Positions 9,048 to 18,513 of a stretch of DNA of 64,000 bases are shown here, one piece after another (position 1 is the stretch's first letter; the number at the start of each line of letters is the position of its first letter). The DNA is from Desulfobotulus alkaliphilus (GTDB lineage Bacteria; Desulfobacterota; Desulfobacteria; Desulfobacterales; ASO4-4). The position numbers were made by a program, and so were the translations under genes. Under the pieces are notes generated by a model. That model was not told the origin of the DNA. It searched no databases and saw nothing but the letters and a program-made list of their open reading frames with translations. The stretch spans positions 26,191 to 90,190 of the forward strand of contig NZ_VLLC01000005.1 in NCBI RefSeq assembly GCF_007830435.1, read 5' to 3'.

Positions 9048-9098
9048 GGAAACCTCCTTTGGGCGGAGCCCTGAAAACACAGGACCCCATCTCTCTGA

Positions 9099-10400
9099 TC
9101 ATGCAGAAGCAATATAGTGTTCGATACTTTCCCTCAGGGTTTTCCAGATCCAGGGACGTTTTACATCATCTGTTTCAAGGAGTGTAAAACGGAATCCCTG
9201 TTTTTTACAACAAAAACCCGTCAGAGGCACCACGCAGATTCCCGTGGCCCCCAGCAGATAATAGACAAAACGCTTGTCCACCTCCACATTTTTTACCTTT
9301 TCTTCCACATAGGCTTTGACTTCAGGGTTTTCTATGGGGAGGGTCTGGCCTGCATTCAGTACACCTTCATCGAAAAGAACGGTCATGTAGAATGCACCAT
9401 GGGCCGGAACAAGGGAAATACCTTTGACATCCTTTAAAGCATCATAGGCCTCGTTGGCACGCATCTCAAAGGTTTTTGCCCGTGTTGCCAGATGGTCCTT
9501 ATACCGGGGATCTCCCATGACAAGGGGAATGGAAAACTGGGGCAGACTGGTGGAGCAGACTTCCAGCATTTTTGCATCCCGAATGGTTTTGATATAGGTT
9601 GCAAACATGGGAAAGCGGTCCTGATTAAATACTTCTATCCAGCCGCACCGGCTGCCCGGCCATGGATATTCCTTGGAAATACCCCTGAGAGCCATCCCCG
9701 GAACATCCCGGATAACCTCGCTGAGATGGCAGGTTTCTGAGCCATTGTACACAATGTGGGCATAAATTTCATCGCATATGACAAAAAGGTCATACCGGTA
9801 TGCAATATCTACTATTTTTTCAAGAATTTCTCTGGGATAGACAGCGCCCGTGGGATTGTCCGGATTGATCAGCAGAATGCCCGCAATGGAGTCATTGTAT
9901 TTCACTTTGTTTTCAAGATCCACCAGATCCGGCATCCAGCCATTGGAAGGGTCCAGTTCATAGGTGAGGTGTTCATATCCGGAGTGGGCGGCTTCCGCCG
10001 AAGAGTGGGTTGAATAGGCAGGGGAGGGTCCGATAACACGGGCTTCCCTTTTGAGAAAACCAAAAATCTTGGCAACCGCATCCCCAAGGCCATTAAAGAA
10101 CAGAATATCTTTGGCACAAATCTGGTATCCACCCCGTGCATTCACCTGTGCTGCAAGAAATTCACGGGTCTCCTCGACTCCGGGTGTTGCCACGTATCCG
10201 TAGGTGACATCATCCTTTGTCAGATCATGGACAATATCCTTGATCCACTGGGGAACTTTTTCCCCCTTCTGAATGGGATCTCCGATATTTTCCCAAGTGA
10301 TTTCAACACCCATCTGCCGAAGCTCATGGGCTACGGCCACAATTTCCCGGATTTCATAGGTGAGTTTCCCCGAGCCCACATGAACGATATCTCTACGCAT
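9099..10400 (-). CDS. Class I/II pyridoxal-phosphate aminotransferase
   Basis: This 433-residue fold-type I aminotransferase has the substrate/PLP motifs NPDNPTGAVYP, CDEIYAHIVYNG and the Schiff-base lysine in ISKEYPWPGSRCGW, with a C-terminal Arg region GFRFTLLE. Length and motifs fit alanine/aspartate-like aminotransferases (AlaA/AlaC or aspartate type) found in anaerobic deltaproteobacteria. The exact substrate cannot be set from sequence. It is transcribed leftward towards the small helical gene and recX. Confidence 0.82.
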   Translation of the reverse strand: MRRDIVHVGSGKLTYEIREIVAVAHELRQMGVEITWENIGDPIQKGEKVPQWIKDIVHDLTKDDVTYGYVATPGVEETREFLAAQVNARGGYQICAKDILFFNGLGDAVAKIFGFLKREARVIGPSPAYSTHSSAEAAHSGYEHLTYELDPSNGWMPDLVDLENKVKYNDSIAGILLINPDNPTGAVYPREILEKIVDIAYRYDLFVICDEIYAHIVYNGSETCHLSEVIRDVPGMALRGISKEYPWPGSRCGWIEVFNQDRFPMFATYIKTIRDAKMLEVCSTSLPQFSIPLVMGDPRYKDHLATRAKTFEMRANEAYDALKDVKGISLVPAHGAFYMTVLFDEGVLNAGQTLPIENPEVKAYVEEKVKNVEVDKRFVYYLLGATGICVVPLTGFCCKKQGFRFTLLETDDVKRPWIWKTLRESIEHYIASA

Positions 10401-10584
10401 ACTTCCTTCCTTCGAAACCTGTATCCTGAAATGATTGTAAACGGATCTGCAACCCAGCCCCCCGCGGGATCAGCCGAAATCCGTTATGGATATATCCCCA
10501 TCCTCCGGTCAGAACATCATCGCGTGCCAGAGTAAAAAAGGCAGTTAATTGAATGAGCTTCGTAACAGAGCAGCAGAATATTGT

Positions 10585-10650
10585 AAAGAAAAAGGCTTGC
10601 GCCGTATCTTTTTTAAGAAAACTCCCTTTAAAAAGAAACAGGCGCAAGCC
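10585..10650 (-). terminator. Intrinsic terminator of the EF-G-like gene
   Basis: A 10-bp perfect inverted repeat, 10594-10603 with 10641-10650, encloses 37 bases that can form an inner A/T stem. In the minus-strand transcript the closing stem is followed by TTTTTCTTT. It starts 14 bases after the stop at 10664 and closes the xseA-to-EF-G gene run. Confidence 0.8.
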
Positions 10651-10663
10651 GGTTTAAAGAATA

Positions 10664-12733
10664 TTATGCCGCTGCTTCCTGCCGTGCGGCATCAATGATT
10701 TTCTGGGCAATTTCTCCGGGAACTTCTTCATAATGTGAAAATTCTGAGGTGAAGGTTCCCCGGCCACCGGTCATGGAAGTGAGGTCCGGTGCGTACTTCT
10801 GAATTTCGGCCAAAGGAACCTGAGCATTGATGGTGCCGGTTTTTCCTTCGGTATCCATACCCATGACCCGTCCCCTGCGGGAGTTGAGGTCTCCCATGAT
10901 ATCTCCCATGTAATCACTGGGAGCCTTGACAAAAACATTGTAGATGGGTTCAAGAAGGACGGGCTTTGCTTCTTCCATGCCTTTTTTATAGGCAAGGGAT
11001 GCGGCAATCTTAAAGGCCATTTCCGATGAATCCACGGCATGGAAGGAACCATCGTCGGCGATGGCCTTGAAGTCCACACAGGGAAAGCCCGCCAGAACAC
11101 CTTTGGCGCTGGCCTCCACAAGGCCTTTTTCCACCGCCGGGATGTATTGTTTAGGGATGGAGCCGCCCACAATCTCATCACCGAACTGGAAGCCTTCTCC
11201 CCTGGGCAGGGGTTCAAAACGAACCCAGCAGTCGCCGAACTGCCCGTGACCGCCGGTCTGCTTTTTATGGCGTCCCTGCACCCGCACCTTTCGGGTAATG
11301 GTTTCCTTGTAAGGAATTTTAGGTGTTTTAAGATCCACTTCCACTTTAAATTTCCGCCTGAGCTTTTCCACAATGGTTTCAATATGGACCTGCCCCACGC
11401 CATACACAAGAATTTCACTGGTGGTGGCATTGCGCTCCAGACGGATGGCCTTATCCTCTTCCGCCAGCCTTGCAAGGGAAGCAAACACTTTATCTTCATC
11501 ACCCTTTTTTGCCGCATAGGCAGCAAAACCCATGCAGGGTGCAAGGGGAGATACCTGTGGAAATACAAGGGGCAGGGATTCATCACATAAGGAATCAAAG
11601 GTGCCTGTACTCTTCAGCTTGGCAAAGGCAACTATATCTCCGGGCTGGGCTTCTGTAATGGGTTTCTGCTGTTTTCCGGCCATCTGGTAAAGCTGGGAGT
11701 AACGTTCTTTTTCATCCTTGGAAACATTTAAAAAAGCACCGTCTTTACCCAGAGTCCCCGAAACAACCTTGCAGATGTTGAGAAGACCCGCAAAGGGGTC
11801 CACCACGGTTTTGAATACAAAACCGGAAAAAGGAGCACTTTCATCATAGGAAACAGGAACTTCCCCATCACCTTTCATGGCAGTTCTGGGAGGGTTATCC
11901 AGAGGGCAGGGGGTGGACTGCACAATAAAGTCCATCAGATAATCCATGGCAGCACCGGTAAGGGCAGATCCCATGAGAACCGGTACAAAGACACGGTCTG
12001 TGACAGCCTTTTTAAGGCCTGCAGCCAGCTCTTCTCCACTGAGCTCATCCCCTTCAAGGTATCGTTCAAGGAGAGAGTCATCGGCTTCTGCAATGGCTTC
12101 CACCAGAGCCATCCGCTCCATTTCCACCTCATCCTGAAGATCTGCGGGAATATCCGTTTTTACGGATTTACCGTCTTCTCCGAAAGCATAGGCCTGCAGC
12201 GTCATGAGATCCACAAAACCAGTGCAGACTTCGCCCTCCATCAGGGGCAGCTGTACTTTTACGGGGCGGATGTTTAAAAGGGACTCCGCTACAATGATAA
12301 TATCATTAAAAACCGTACGTTCCTTATCCATTTTATTGATAAAAAGAACAGTGGGTTTCTGCTGTTCAGCAGCACTTTCCATGGCTTCTTCGGTTTTTAC
12401 CCGTATGCCGTCCACAGCGTCCACAACGAGAAAAACAGTTTCTGCAGCCTGCATACAGAGGAGGGTGTCGGAAAAAAAGTTCGCATTCCCCGGAGTATCC
12501 AAAAGCATGATTTCATGCTTTTTCCATGTAAAAGCATGGAGTCCCGTGGAAACACTGCCCCCGCGGGCAATTTCTTCCGCCTCAAAATCCATTACGGTAT
12601 TACCGTCCTCCACGCGTCCCATGCGGGACAGGAGTCCGTTATCGAAGAGAAGACGCTCCGCCAGAATCGTCTTTCCAGATCCGCTATGACCGACCAGCGC
12701 TATATTCCGTTTGAATTTGGCTTTTTCGCTCAT
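10664..12733 (-). CDS. EF-G-like translational GTPase (divergent paralogue)
   Basis: This 689-residue protein has the full EF-G domain order: G domain, domain II, and C-terminal domains III-V. The P-loop is GHSGSGKT (15-22), not the AHIDAGKT of canonical EF-G. Switch II reads DTPGNANF in place of DTPGHVDF, so the usual catalytic histidine is replaced by Asn. NKMD is intact. These features mark the EF-G-2-like group, whose role is distinct from the main translocase and poorly known. It follows tlyA by 36 bases, with AGGAGGAA before ATG, and ends at a terminator. Confidence 0.85.
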   Translation of the reverse strand: MSEKAKFKRNIALVGHSGSGKTILAERLLFDNGLLSRMGRVEDGNTVMDFEAEEIARGGSVSTGLHAFTWKKHEIMLLDTPGNANFFSDTLLCMQAAETVFLVVDAVDGIRVKTEEAMESAAEQQKPTVLFINKMDKERTVFNDIIIVAESLLNIRPVKVQLPLMEGEVCTGFVDLMTLQAYAFGEDGKSVKTDIPADLQDEVEMERMALVEAIAEADDSLLERYLEGDELSGEELAAGLKKAVTDRVFVPVLMGSALTGAAMDYLMDFIVQSTPCPLDNPPRTAMKGDGEVPVSYDESAPFSGFVFKTVVDPFAGLLNICKVVSGTLGKDGAFLNVSKDEKERYSQLYQMAGKQQKPITEAQPGDIVAFAKLKSTGTFDSLCDESLPLVFPQVSPLAPCMGFAAYAAKKGDEDKVFASLARLAEEDKAIRLERNATTSEILVYGVGQVHIETIVEKLRRKFKVEVDLKTPKIPYKETITRKVRVQGRHKKQTGGHGQFGDCWVRFEPLPRGEGFQFGDEIVGGSIPKQYIPAVEKGLVEASAKGVLAGFPCVDFKAIADDGSFHAVDSSEMAFKIAASLAYKKGMEEAKPVLLEPIYNVFVKAPSDYMGDIMGDLNSRRGRVMGMDTEGKTGTINAQVPLAEIQKYAPDLTSMTGGRGTFTSEFSHYEEVPGEIAQKIIDAARQEAAA

Positions 12734-12769
12734 TCAATTTCCTCCTGAAAGTAAAAAGGCTGTTTTCGT

Positions 12770-13627
12770 TTAAACGTCTCCCTCATGCGAACCGGAAGGC
12801 AGGGAGGCTCCAGGGGTTTCACAGACATTGAAACCTGACAGGGACTCCGTAAATTCCGGGGTTTCTTCTTTTTGTTTTGTTTCGGCTCGGGTCCACATGG
12901 GCAGGATAAACTCCTGGTTGCCCTTGGGACCCTGTATGGGGGAGGCAATGGCTCCGCCCACAAAAAAACCTTCTGCGATTAAAAAAATTTCCAGGTCTTT
13001 TAAAACCTTTGCATGAATATCCGGATTTCTTACCACACCTCCTTTACCCACCTCTTCTTTACCTGCCTCAAACTGCGGTTTGACAAGGGCCAGAATACGG
13101 GCGTCTTCCTTTAAAAATTTTCTGCAGGCTGGAATAACCAGCCGCAGGGATATAAAACTTGTATCAATGGTAACAAGATCAACCTTTATGTCTAAAGTTT
13201 CTTCGGTCAGATGGCGGATATTGGTTCTTTCCAATACCAAAACCCTGCTGTCCTGACGAAGGGACCATGCCAACTGACCATAGCCCACATCCACGGCAAC
13301 AACCCGGCTGGCACCCTGACGAAGGAGAAGGTCCGTAAACCCGCCTGTGGATGCCCCCACATCCATGCAGACCATCCCTTCAGGATTCAGGGAAAGCTGA
13401 TCCAGGGCGGCTTTGAGTTTCAGGGCCCCCCGGCTGACATAGGGAAAATCAGGGATTTCCGTCTCGATACGGGCATCCTCTGCAATCTGGGCACCAGCCT
13501 TATCCACCCGCAGGCCGTTGACCTGCACCTTTCCCGCAAGAATCAGGGCCCTGGCCCGATCCCGGCTTTGAACCAGCCCCTTTTCCACCATCATGGCATC
13601 CAGTCTTTTTCTAATCCTGCCTGCCAT
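12770..13627 (-). CDS. tlyA: TlyA-family rRNA 2'-O-methyltransferase
   Basis: This 285-residue protein has an N-terminal S4 RNA-binding domain (residues 5-65, RLDAMMVEKGLVQSRDRAR) followed by an FtsJ-like methyltransferase with SAM motif DVGASTGGFTD and DVGYGQLAW. TlyA proteins methylate ribose in rRNA and are often misnamed hemolysin A. The 3' 45 residues are low-complexity and probably outside the fold. Its ATG overlaps the dxs stop by one base (TAATG), as is usual in dxs-tlyA operons. Confidence 0.88.
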   Translation of the reverse strand: MAGRIRKRLDAMMVEKGLVQSRDRARALILAGKVQVNGLRVDKAGAQIAEDARIETEIPDFPYVSRGALKLKAALDQLSLNPEGMVCMDVGASTGGFTDLLLRQGASRVVAVDVGYGQLAWSLRQDSRVLVLERTNIRHLTEETLDIKVDLVTIDTSFISLRLVIPACRKFLKEDARILALVKPQFEAGKEEVGKGGVVRNPDIHAKVLKDLEIFLIAEGFFVGGAIASPIQGPKGNQEFILPMWTRAETKQKEETPEFTESLSGFNVCETPGASLPSGSHEGDV

Positions 13628-15507
13628 TATGCGGCCACTTTTTTTTGCAGCAGCTGTGCCGTTTCAGCAATGCTCTTTGCATCAAGTCCACAGGCTTTCC
13701 TTAAATCATCAGGGTTACCATGGCTCATGAAGCGATCCGGAATACCCAGCCGCTGCAAAGGAGATAAAATTCCCTCATCCCCATAAAATTCCAGAACCGC
13801 AGAACCAAAACCACTGGCAAGAATTCCCTCTTCAAGGGTAATGACGGGTTTTCCTTCCATGCCGATTTCCCGGAGCAGGGATGTATCCAGAGGTTTAAGA
13901 AAACGGGCATCCACCACCCGGGCATCAATGCCTTTGTCTGCAAGGATTTCCGCCGCCAGCAGGGCTTCATGCACGGGCCTGCCCAAAGCCAGGAGAGTAA
14001 GGTCGCTGCCCTTGCGCAGTACCTCTGCTTTTCCCATGGGCAGGGCAGGGCAGTCCATGTCCACATTCACCCCGACACCGGTCCCCCTGGGATAACGGAT
14101 GGCCGAGGGTCCGGGAGTGTTTTCTGCGGTTTTCATCATGGCCACCAGCTGGGCCTCATCCCTTGGTGCCATGATGGTCATGCCGGGGAGTGTCCTTAAG
14201 AATGCCAGATCAAAGAGACCATGGTGGGTAGGACCATCGTCGCCCACAAAACCTCCGCGGTCAATGGCTAAAATAACAGGGTGACCGTCGAGACATACAT
14301 CATGGACAAGCTGGTCATAGGCCCGCTGCAGGAAGGTTGAGTATATGGCCACCACTGGCCTGAAGCCTTCCGTGGACATGCCCGCTGCAAAGGTGACGGC
14401 ATGCTGTTCGGCAATGCCCACGTCAAAAAAACGGTCTTCAAACTTTTCTGCAAAGGGAGAAAGGCCTGTACCTTCGGGCATGGCTGCCGTAACTGCAATA
14501 ATTTTATTGTTTTTTTCTGCCATATCACAGAGGGTTTTGCCAAAAATCTCCGTATAGGTCGGCGGGGCAGGGGAGACAGGCTTTTTTTCCCCGGTTTTGA
14601 TATCAAAGGGGGGAACACCATGGAAGAAGGTGGGATTTTTTTCCGCGGGGGGATACCCCATCCCTTTTTTTGTGCTTACATGGAGCAGTACCGGCTCTTT
14701 CAACTCTCTTATGTTTTGCAGAATATCAATGAGATGATTGAGCCTGTGGCCGTTAATGGGGCCAAAATAATCAAAATTAAAGGCCTCAAAGAGCATGCCC
14801 GGAGTAACAAAGGCCTTAAAGGATTCTTCGGAACGTTTGGCCAGCTGATAGACATCATCTCCTATTTTAGGGAGAGATTTCAGAAATCTGCCGAATTCCG
14901 CCCGCAGATCCTGCAGGTATCTGGCTGAAAAGGTCCGGCTGAGAAAGGATGAAAGGGCACCCACATTGGGTGATATGGACATGTCATTGTCGTTTAAGAT
15001 CACAAGGAGGTTGCCCCTGGAATCGCCGGCATGGTTCAGCCCTTCGTAGGCAAGGCCTGCGGTCATGGAACCATCCCCGATAACCGCCACAACCTTATGG
15101 GGATCTCCCGCAAGTTTTTTTCCGTGGGCCATCCCCAGACCCGCTGAAATGGATGTGCTGGAGTGGCCGGTACTGAAGGCATCAAAGGGACTTTCACCGA
15201 TACGGGGAAATCCTGAAATTCCACCGGGTTTTCTCAGGGTATCAAAGGCCTGACTGCGGCCGGTGATGAGTTTGTGGGCATAGGACTGATGGCCCACATC
15301 CCATATGAGTTTATCCTGAGGTGTATCAAATACATAGTGAATGGCAAGGGTCAGTTCCACAGCGCCGAGACTTGAGGCCAGATGCCCGCCATTGCGGGAG
15401 GTGACGTCAATGATTCTTGCACGGATCTCACTGGCAAGCCTTGGAAGATCAGACCTGTCCATTTTTTTCAGATCCGCCGGAGAATGGATGGTATCCAGTA
15501 AAGACAA
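13627..15507 (-). CDS. dxs: 1-deoxy-D-xylulose-5-phosphate synthase
   Basis: This thiamine-diphosphate enzyme joins pyruvate and glyceraldehyde-3-phosphate in the first step of the MEP isoprenoid pathway. Motifs include GHQSYAHKLITGR, the TPP-binding GDGSMTAG...NDNDMSI and IAEQHAVTFAAGM. I favour TTG 15507 (AAGGAG at 15516-15521; protein 626 residues beginning LSLLDTIHSP, as in the family). An in-frame ATG at 15549 overlaps the ispA stop (ATGA) but has no ribosome binding site. The gene sits between ispA and tlyA. Confidence 0.93.
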   Translation of the reverse strand: MSLLDTIHSPADLKKMDRSDLPRLASEIRARIIDVTSRNGGHLASSLGAVELTLAIHYVFDTPQDKLIWDVGHQSYAHKLITGRSQAFDTLRKPGGISGFPRIGESPFDAFSTGHSSTSISAGLGMAHGKKLAGDPHKVVAVIGDGSMTAGLAYEGLNHAGDSRGNLLVILNDNDMSISPNVGALSSFLSRTFSARYLQDLRAEFGRFLKSLPKIGDDVYQLAKRSEESFKAFVTPGMLFEAFNFDYFGPINGHRLNHLIDILQNIRELKEPVLLHVSTKKGMGYPPAEKNPTFFHGVPPFDIKTGEKKPVSPAPPTYTEIFGKTLCDMAEKNNKIIAVTAAMPEGTGLSPFAEKFEDRFFDVGIAEQHAVTFAAGMSTEGFRPVVAIYSTFLQRAYDQLVHDVCLDGHPVILAIDRGGFVGDDGPTHHGLFDLAFLRTLPGMTIMAPRDEAQLVAMMKTAENTPGPSAIRYPRGTGVGVNVDMDCPALPMGKAEVLRKGSDLTLLALGRPVHEALLAAEILADKGIDARVVDARFLKPLDTSLLREIGMEGKPVITLEEGILASGFGSAVLEFYGDEGILSPLQRLGIPDRFMSHGNPDDLRKACGLDAKSIAETAQLLQKKVAA

Positions 15508-15545
15508 GGCAGGAACTCCTTTATCAAAACAAAAGGGTATAAGGC

Positions 15546-16451
15546 TCATTTTTTGCGTTCCAGTACATAGGCTGCAAGGGCGCGGAGCGGATCTGCACCG
15601 GGCCCAAAATTATCAAGACTGTCAATGGCGTTTTTTACAAGATTTTCTGCCAGACCCATGGCGGCTTCCAGCCCCAGCAGGGAAGGATAGGTGGCTTTTT
15701 GGCTCTGGGCATCGGATCCTGTGTTTTTTCCCATGACAGAAGGATCGCCTGTGACATCCAGAAGATCATCAGTCACCTGAAAAGCCAGCCCCAGATGCCT
15801 GCCATAGGCGTGCAGGGCAGCCTGCTGTTTTTCACTGGCTTCTGCCAGAAGAGCGCCGCTGTATATGGAAACTTCTATGAGGGCTCCGGTTTTGAGCCTG
15901 TGCAGCCTTTCAAGCATTCCATAATCAATGTTTTTTCCTTCGGATGCAAGATCAAGCATCTGGCCGCCAACCATGCCCGCCGGACCTGCAGCCCTTGCAA
16001 TGGCGCCGATGATATTCAGCCACAGCAGGGGATGGGAAAGGGCCTTTTTTGATGAAGACAGTCTGTCAAAGGCAAGGGTAAGGAGGGCATCGCCTGCCAG
16101 AATGGCTGTTCCTTCATCAAAGGCTTTGTGACAGGTGGGAATGCCCCTGCGAAGGTCATCATCATCCATGGCAGGAAGATCGTCGTGGATGAGGGAGTAG
16201 GTATGGATCAACTCCAGAGCACAGGCCACGTCCCGGCACAGATCCATGGCCTGTTCAAGATTTTCCGTGATGGCCTGTGCAGCACCGAGGCAAAGGATGG
16301 GCCGCAGCCGCTTGCCTCCGGCCATCAGGGAATGGGACATGGCTTCATAAAGGCGGGGGGAGGGGCAGGAAGCCGCATCCAGACAGGCCTTAAGGGAAAG
16401 ATCCACCCATCTGCGGCATGATTCAAGGTGGTCTCCAAGCACAAAGGTCAT
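15546..16451 (-). CDS. ispA: Farnesyl/geranylgeranyl diphosphate synthase
   Basis: This 301-residue all-helical prenyltransferase condenses dimethylallyl and isopentenyl diphosphates. It has GGKRLRP, the first aspartate-rich motif DDLPAMDDDD with RRG after it, and the second motif DDLLD. Length and spacing match IspA. It overlaps xseB by 4 bases and is followed by dxs, a standard gene order that places precursor supply and chain elongation in one operon. Confidence 0.92.
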   Translation of the reverse strand: MTFVLGDHLESCRRWVDLSLKACLDAASCPSPRLYEAMSHSLMAGGKRLRPILCLGAAQAITENLEQAMDLCRDVACALELIHTYSLIHDDLPAMDDDDLRRGIPTCHKAFDEGTAILAGDALLTLAFDRLSSSKKALSHPLLWLNIIGAIARAAGPAGMVGGQMLDLASEGKNIDYGMLERLHRLKTGALIEVSIYSGALLAEASEKQQAALHAYGRHLGLAFQVTDDLLDVTGDPSVMGKNTGSDAQSQKATYPSLLGLEAAMGLAENLVKNAIDSLDNFGPGADPLRALAAYVLERKK

Positions 16452-16687
16452 GGGGTCCCGTCCTCTCTGGAAGCTGTTGCCGGCTGAAAGGGAGGCTCTT
16501 CGCCTGATTCCGTGAGTCTTGTCAGGCGGGCTTCCGCCTCATCAAGGCAGTCATTACAGTATTTTGAAAGCTTCATTCCTTCTTCAAATCTGCGGATGGC
16601 CTTTTCCAGCGGAAGTTCACCGCTTTCCAGTTCTTCCACAATGGCCTGCATTTGTGCAAGTCCTTCTTCAAAGCTTTTTTTTGCCAT
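16448..16687 (-). CDS. xseB: Exodeoxyribonuclease VII small subunit
   Basis: This 79-residue coiled-coil protein has the family pattern FEEGLAQMQAIVEELESGEL followed by LEKAIRRFEEGMKL. It binds XseA to form exonuclease VII, which degrades single-stranded DNA. It overlaps the 3' end of xseA by 20 bases and the ispA start by 4, indicating tight translational coupling. Confidence 0.92.
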   Translation of the reverse strand: MAKKSFEEGLAQMQAIVEELESGELPLEKAIRRFEEGMKLSKYCNDCLDEAEARLTRLTESGEEPPFQPATASREDGTP

Positions 16688-18035
16688 GATCCATTTCCTC
16701 TATACGACAGCGCAGGGAACCCCTTGCAAGCTGAATTTCTATGCTGTCTCCGGGCCTGAGATTTCCGGTTTCTCTGATAATGCTTTTTTCAGGAAGCTTT
16801 CTTGCCACGGCATACCCCCTTTCCAGAACAGCAAAGGGGTTCAGGCTGTTCAGCCGCTGCTGCAGATTTTCAGAGTCAATCCGCTTCCTTCGGATATCTT
16901 CTGAAAGATAAAAATGCAGCATCTTATGCACCTGTGCATGCTGCATACGTTTTTGCTGTAACCATTGAAACAGCGGGGCAGGGGAGAGGGCTTTTTCCGT
17001 CCAGCCGAGCTGTTGCTTTTTCCATGCAATGAGACGTTTGAAACGGCGCAGCAGTTTTTCCTCCGTCTCATCCAGACGTATCCGGCTCAAGCTGAGACTG
17101 CGGCGCGGATGCAGCAGTTTTTCCTGCATATTCAAATTTTTGAGGCGAAGTCGGCTCAGGTGGCTTTTAAATGCAGCACAGAGATGATTCCGGGTGCTGC
17201 TTATTTCCGTTTTCAGTCTTTCTTTGACCGGCACTGCGGATTCTGCCGCAGCCGTTGGTGTGGATGCCCGGTAATCGGCTGTAAAATCAGCAATGGTAAA
17301 GTCTGTCTCATGGCCAACACCTGTAATGACAGGGATTTCAGATTCGAAAACAGCCCTTGCCACATCTTCGCTGTTAAAGGCCGCCAGATCTTCCAGGGAA
17401 CCGCCACCCCTTGCAAGAATAATCAGATCACTCCTGTTCAATGCATTGATTTTTTTTAAGGCTGAGGCAATCTGCCTGTCAGCACCCTCGCCCTGAACAG
17501 GCACAGGAGCCACTTCAATGTGAAGATTGGGATATCTGTTCTTAAGGACCTTCAGCATGTCATGGAGAGCGGCACCATCCGGAGAAGTAACAAGGGAGAT
17601 CCGTTGGGGAAGAAAGGGCAGGGGGCGTTTATGAACAGCATCAAATAATCCTTCGGCTTCAAGGCGGCGCTTCAGTTGCTCAAAGGCCAGCTGAAGGGAA
17701 CCTGCGCCTGCGGGTTCAAGATATTCCAGAATAATCTGATAGCTACCCCTGGGAGGATAAACACTGATGCGGCCAAAGCCCGTAACCTTGAGGCCGTTTT
17801 CCGGCTGAAAACGGAGCTGACGGTTCTGACCCCGGAACATCAGGGCCGCAATCTGGGCGCTATTGTCTTTGAGGGAAAAATAGAGATGTCCGGACGAAGG
17901 CCGTGAAAGGTTGGAGATTTCTCCCACAATCCAGACAAAGGGATAGGCAGATTCCAGGCGGGACCGGATATCCGAGGTTAACTCGGAAATGGTGTGGATT
18001 TTACGGACATCCTTTCCGGAAATCTCTGTCCCCAT
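16668..18035 (-). CDS. xseA: Exodeoxyribonuclease VII large subunit
   Basis: This 455-residue protein has the N-terminal OB-fold (residues 14-110, WIVGEISNLSRPSSGHLYF), the catalytic core with ARGGGSLEDLAAFN and GVGHETDFTIAD, and a C-terminal helical extension that binds XseB. It heads the operon xseA-xseB-ispA-dxs-tlyA. The 478 bases upstream to 18513 contain no gene. Confidence 0.92.
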   Translation of the reverse strand: MGTEISGKDVRKIHTISELTSDIRSRLESAYPFVWIVGEISNLSRPSSGHLYFSLKDNSAQIAALMFRGQNRQLRFQPENGLKVTGFGRISVYPPRGSYQIILEYLEPAGAGSLQLAFEQLKRRLEAEGLFDAVHKRPLPFLPQRISLVTSPDGAALHDMLKVLKNRYPNLHIEVAPVPVQGEGADRQIASALKKINALNRSDLIILARGGGSLEDLAAFNSEDVARAVFESEIPVITGVGHETDFTIADFTADYRASTPTAAAESAVPVKERLKTEISSTRNHLCAAFKSHLSRLRLKNLNMQEKLLHPRRSLSLSRIRLDETEEKLLRRFKRLIAWKKQQLGWTEKALSPAPLFQWLQQKRMQHAQVHKMLHFYLSEDIRRKRIDSENLQQRLNSLNPFAVLERGYAVARKLPEKSIIRETGNLRPGDSIEIQLARGSLRCRIEEMDHGKKKL

Positions 18036-18356
18036 GGAATTCGCTGATGCCTTTCCTTAAGGTTAACAGGGCGGATGTAAAAAAAACAATCCGGTTGATT
18101 GGTACTCTCCGTCATTGATTGTTAGATATTGACGGAAAATGGGCAGATCCTATGCTTTTTTGCAGACTTTGACAAGCGTTTCGCTTGAACCTGACAAATA
18201 TTGAGGCAATATAAAAAACTCATAATGTGCATTATGTAAACTTTTCTTGGATTTTAAAATGCCAGCGCTGTAATCTCACAGACAGTCTGATGGCTCTTCG
18301 TCCGGGTGCCTCTGCATCAGACCCATAAAAAATCGCCACCCTTTTACCGACTTTAC

Positions 18357-18385
18357 TTGATTATCCCTTCATCCTTTCTTATAGT
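18357..18385 (+). promoter_or_regulatory. Predicted sigma-70 promoter for the Bax-inhibitor-1 gene
   Basis: TTGATT at 18357-18362 and TATAGT at 18380-18385 are separated by 17 bases, which fits a vegetative promoter. It would give a leader of about 120 bases before the ATG at 18514. The rest of 18036-18513 holds no gene and no recognised structure; it must also carry the xseA promoter. Confidence 0.45.
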
Positions 18386-18513
18386 ACCAAATTGCAGAGA
18401 CCGCATCCATTGCGGCATTTTATCTGAAAAACGGAAACATCCGCTTTGATGCTTCCACTGGCTCAGGTTTTTCATAAACTTATAAAAATAATTTTAGGGA
18501 GGAAAAAAACAGC

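Noticed and set aside
10393-10647. 84-codon minus-strand frame upstream of the aminotransferase
   Set aside because: It covers the EF-G terminator and has no ribosome binding site; the product looks non-biological.
18169-18197. TTGACA at 18169 as the promoter of the Bax-inhibitor-1 gene
   Set aside because: No acceptable -10 box lies 16-18 bases downstream; the pair at 18357/18380 fits better.
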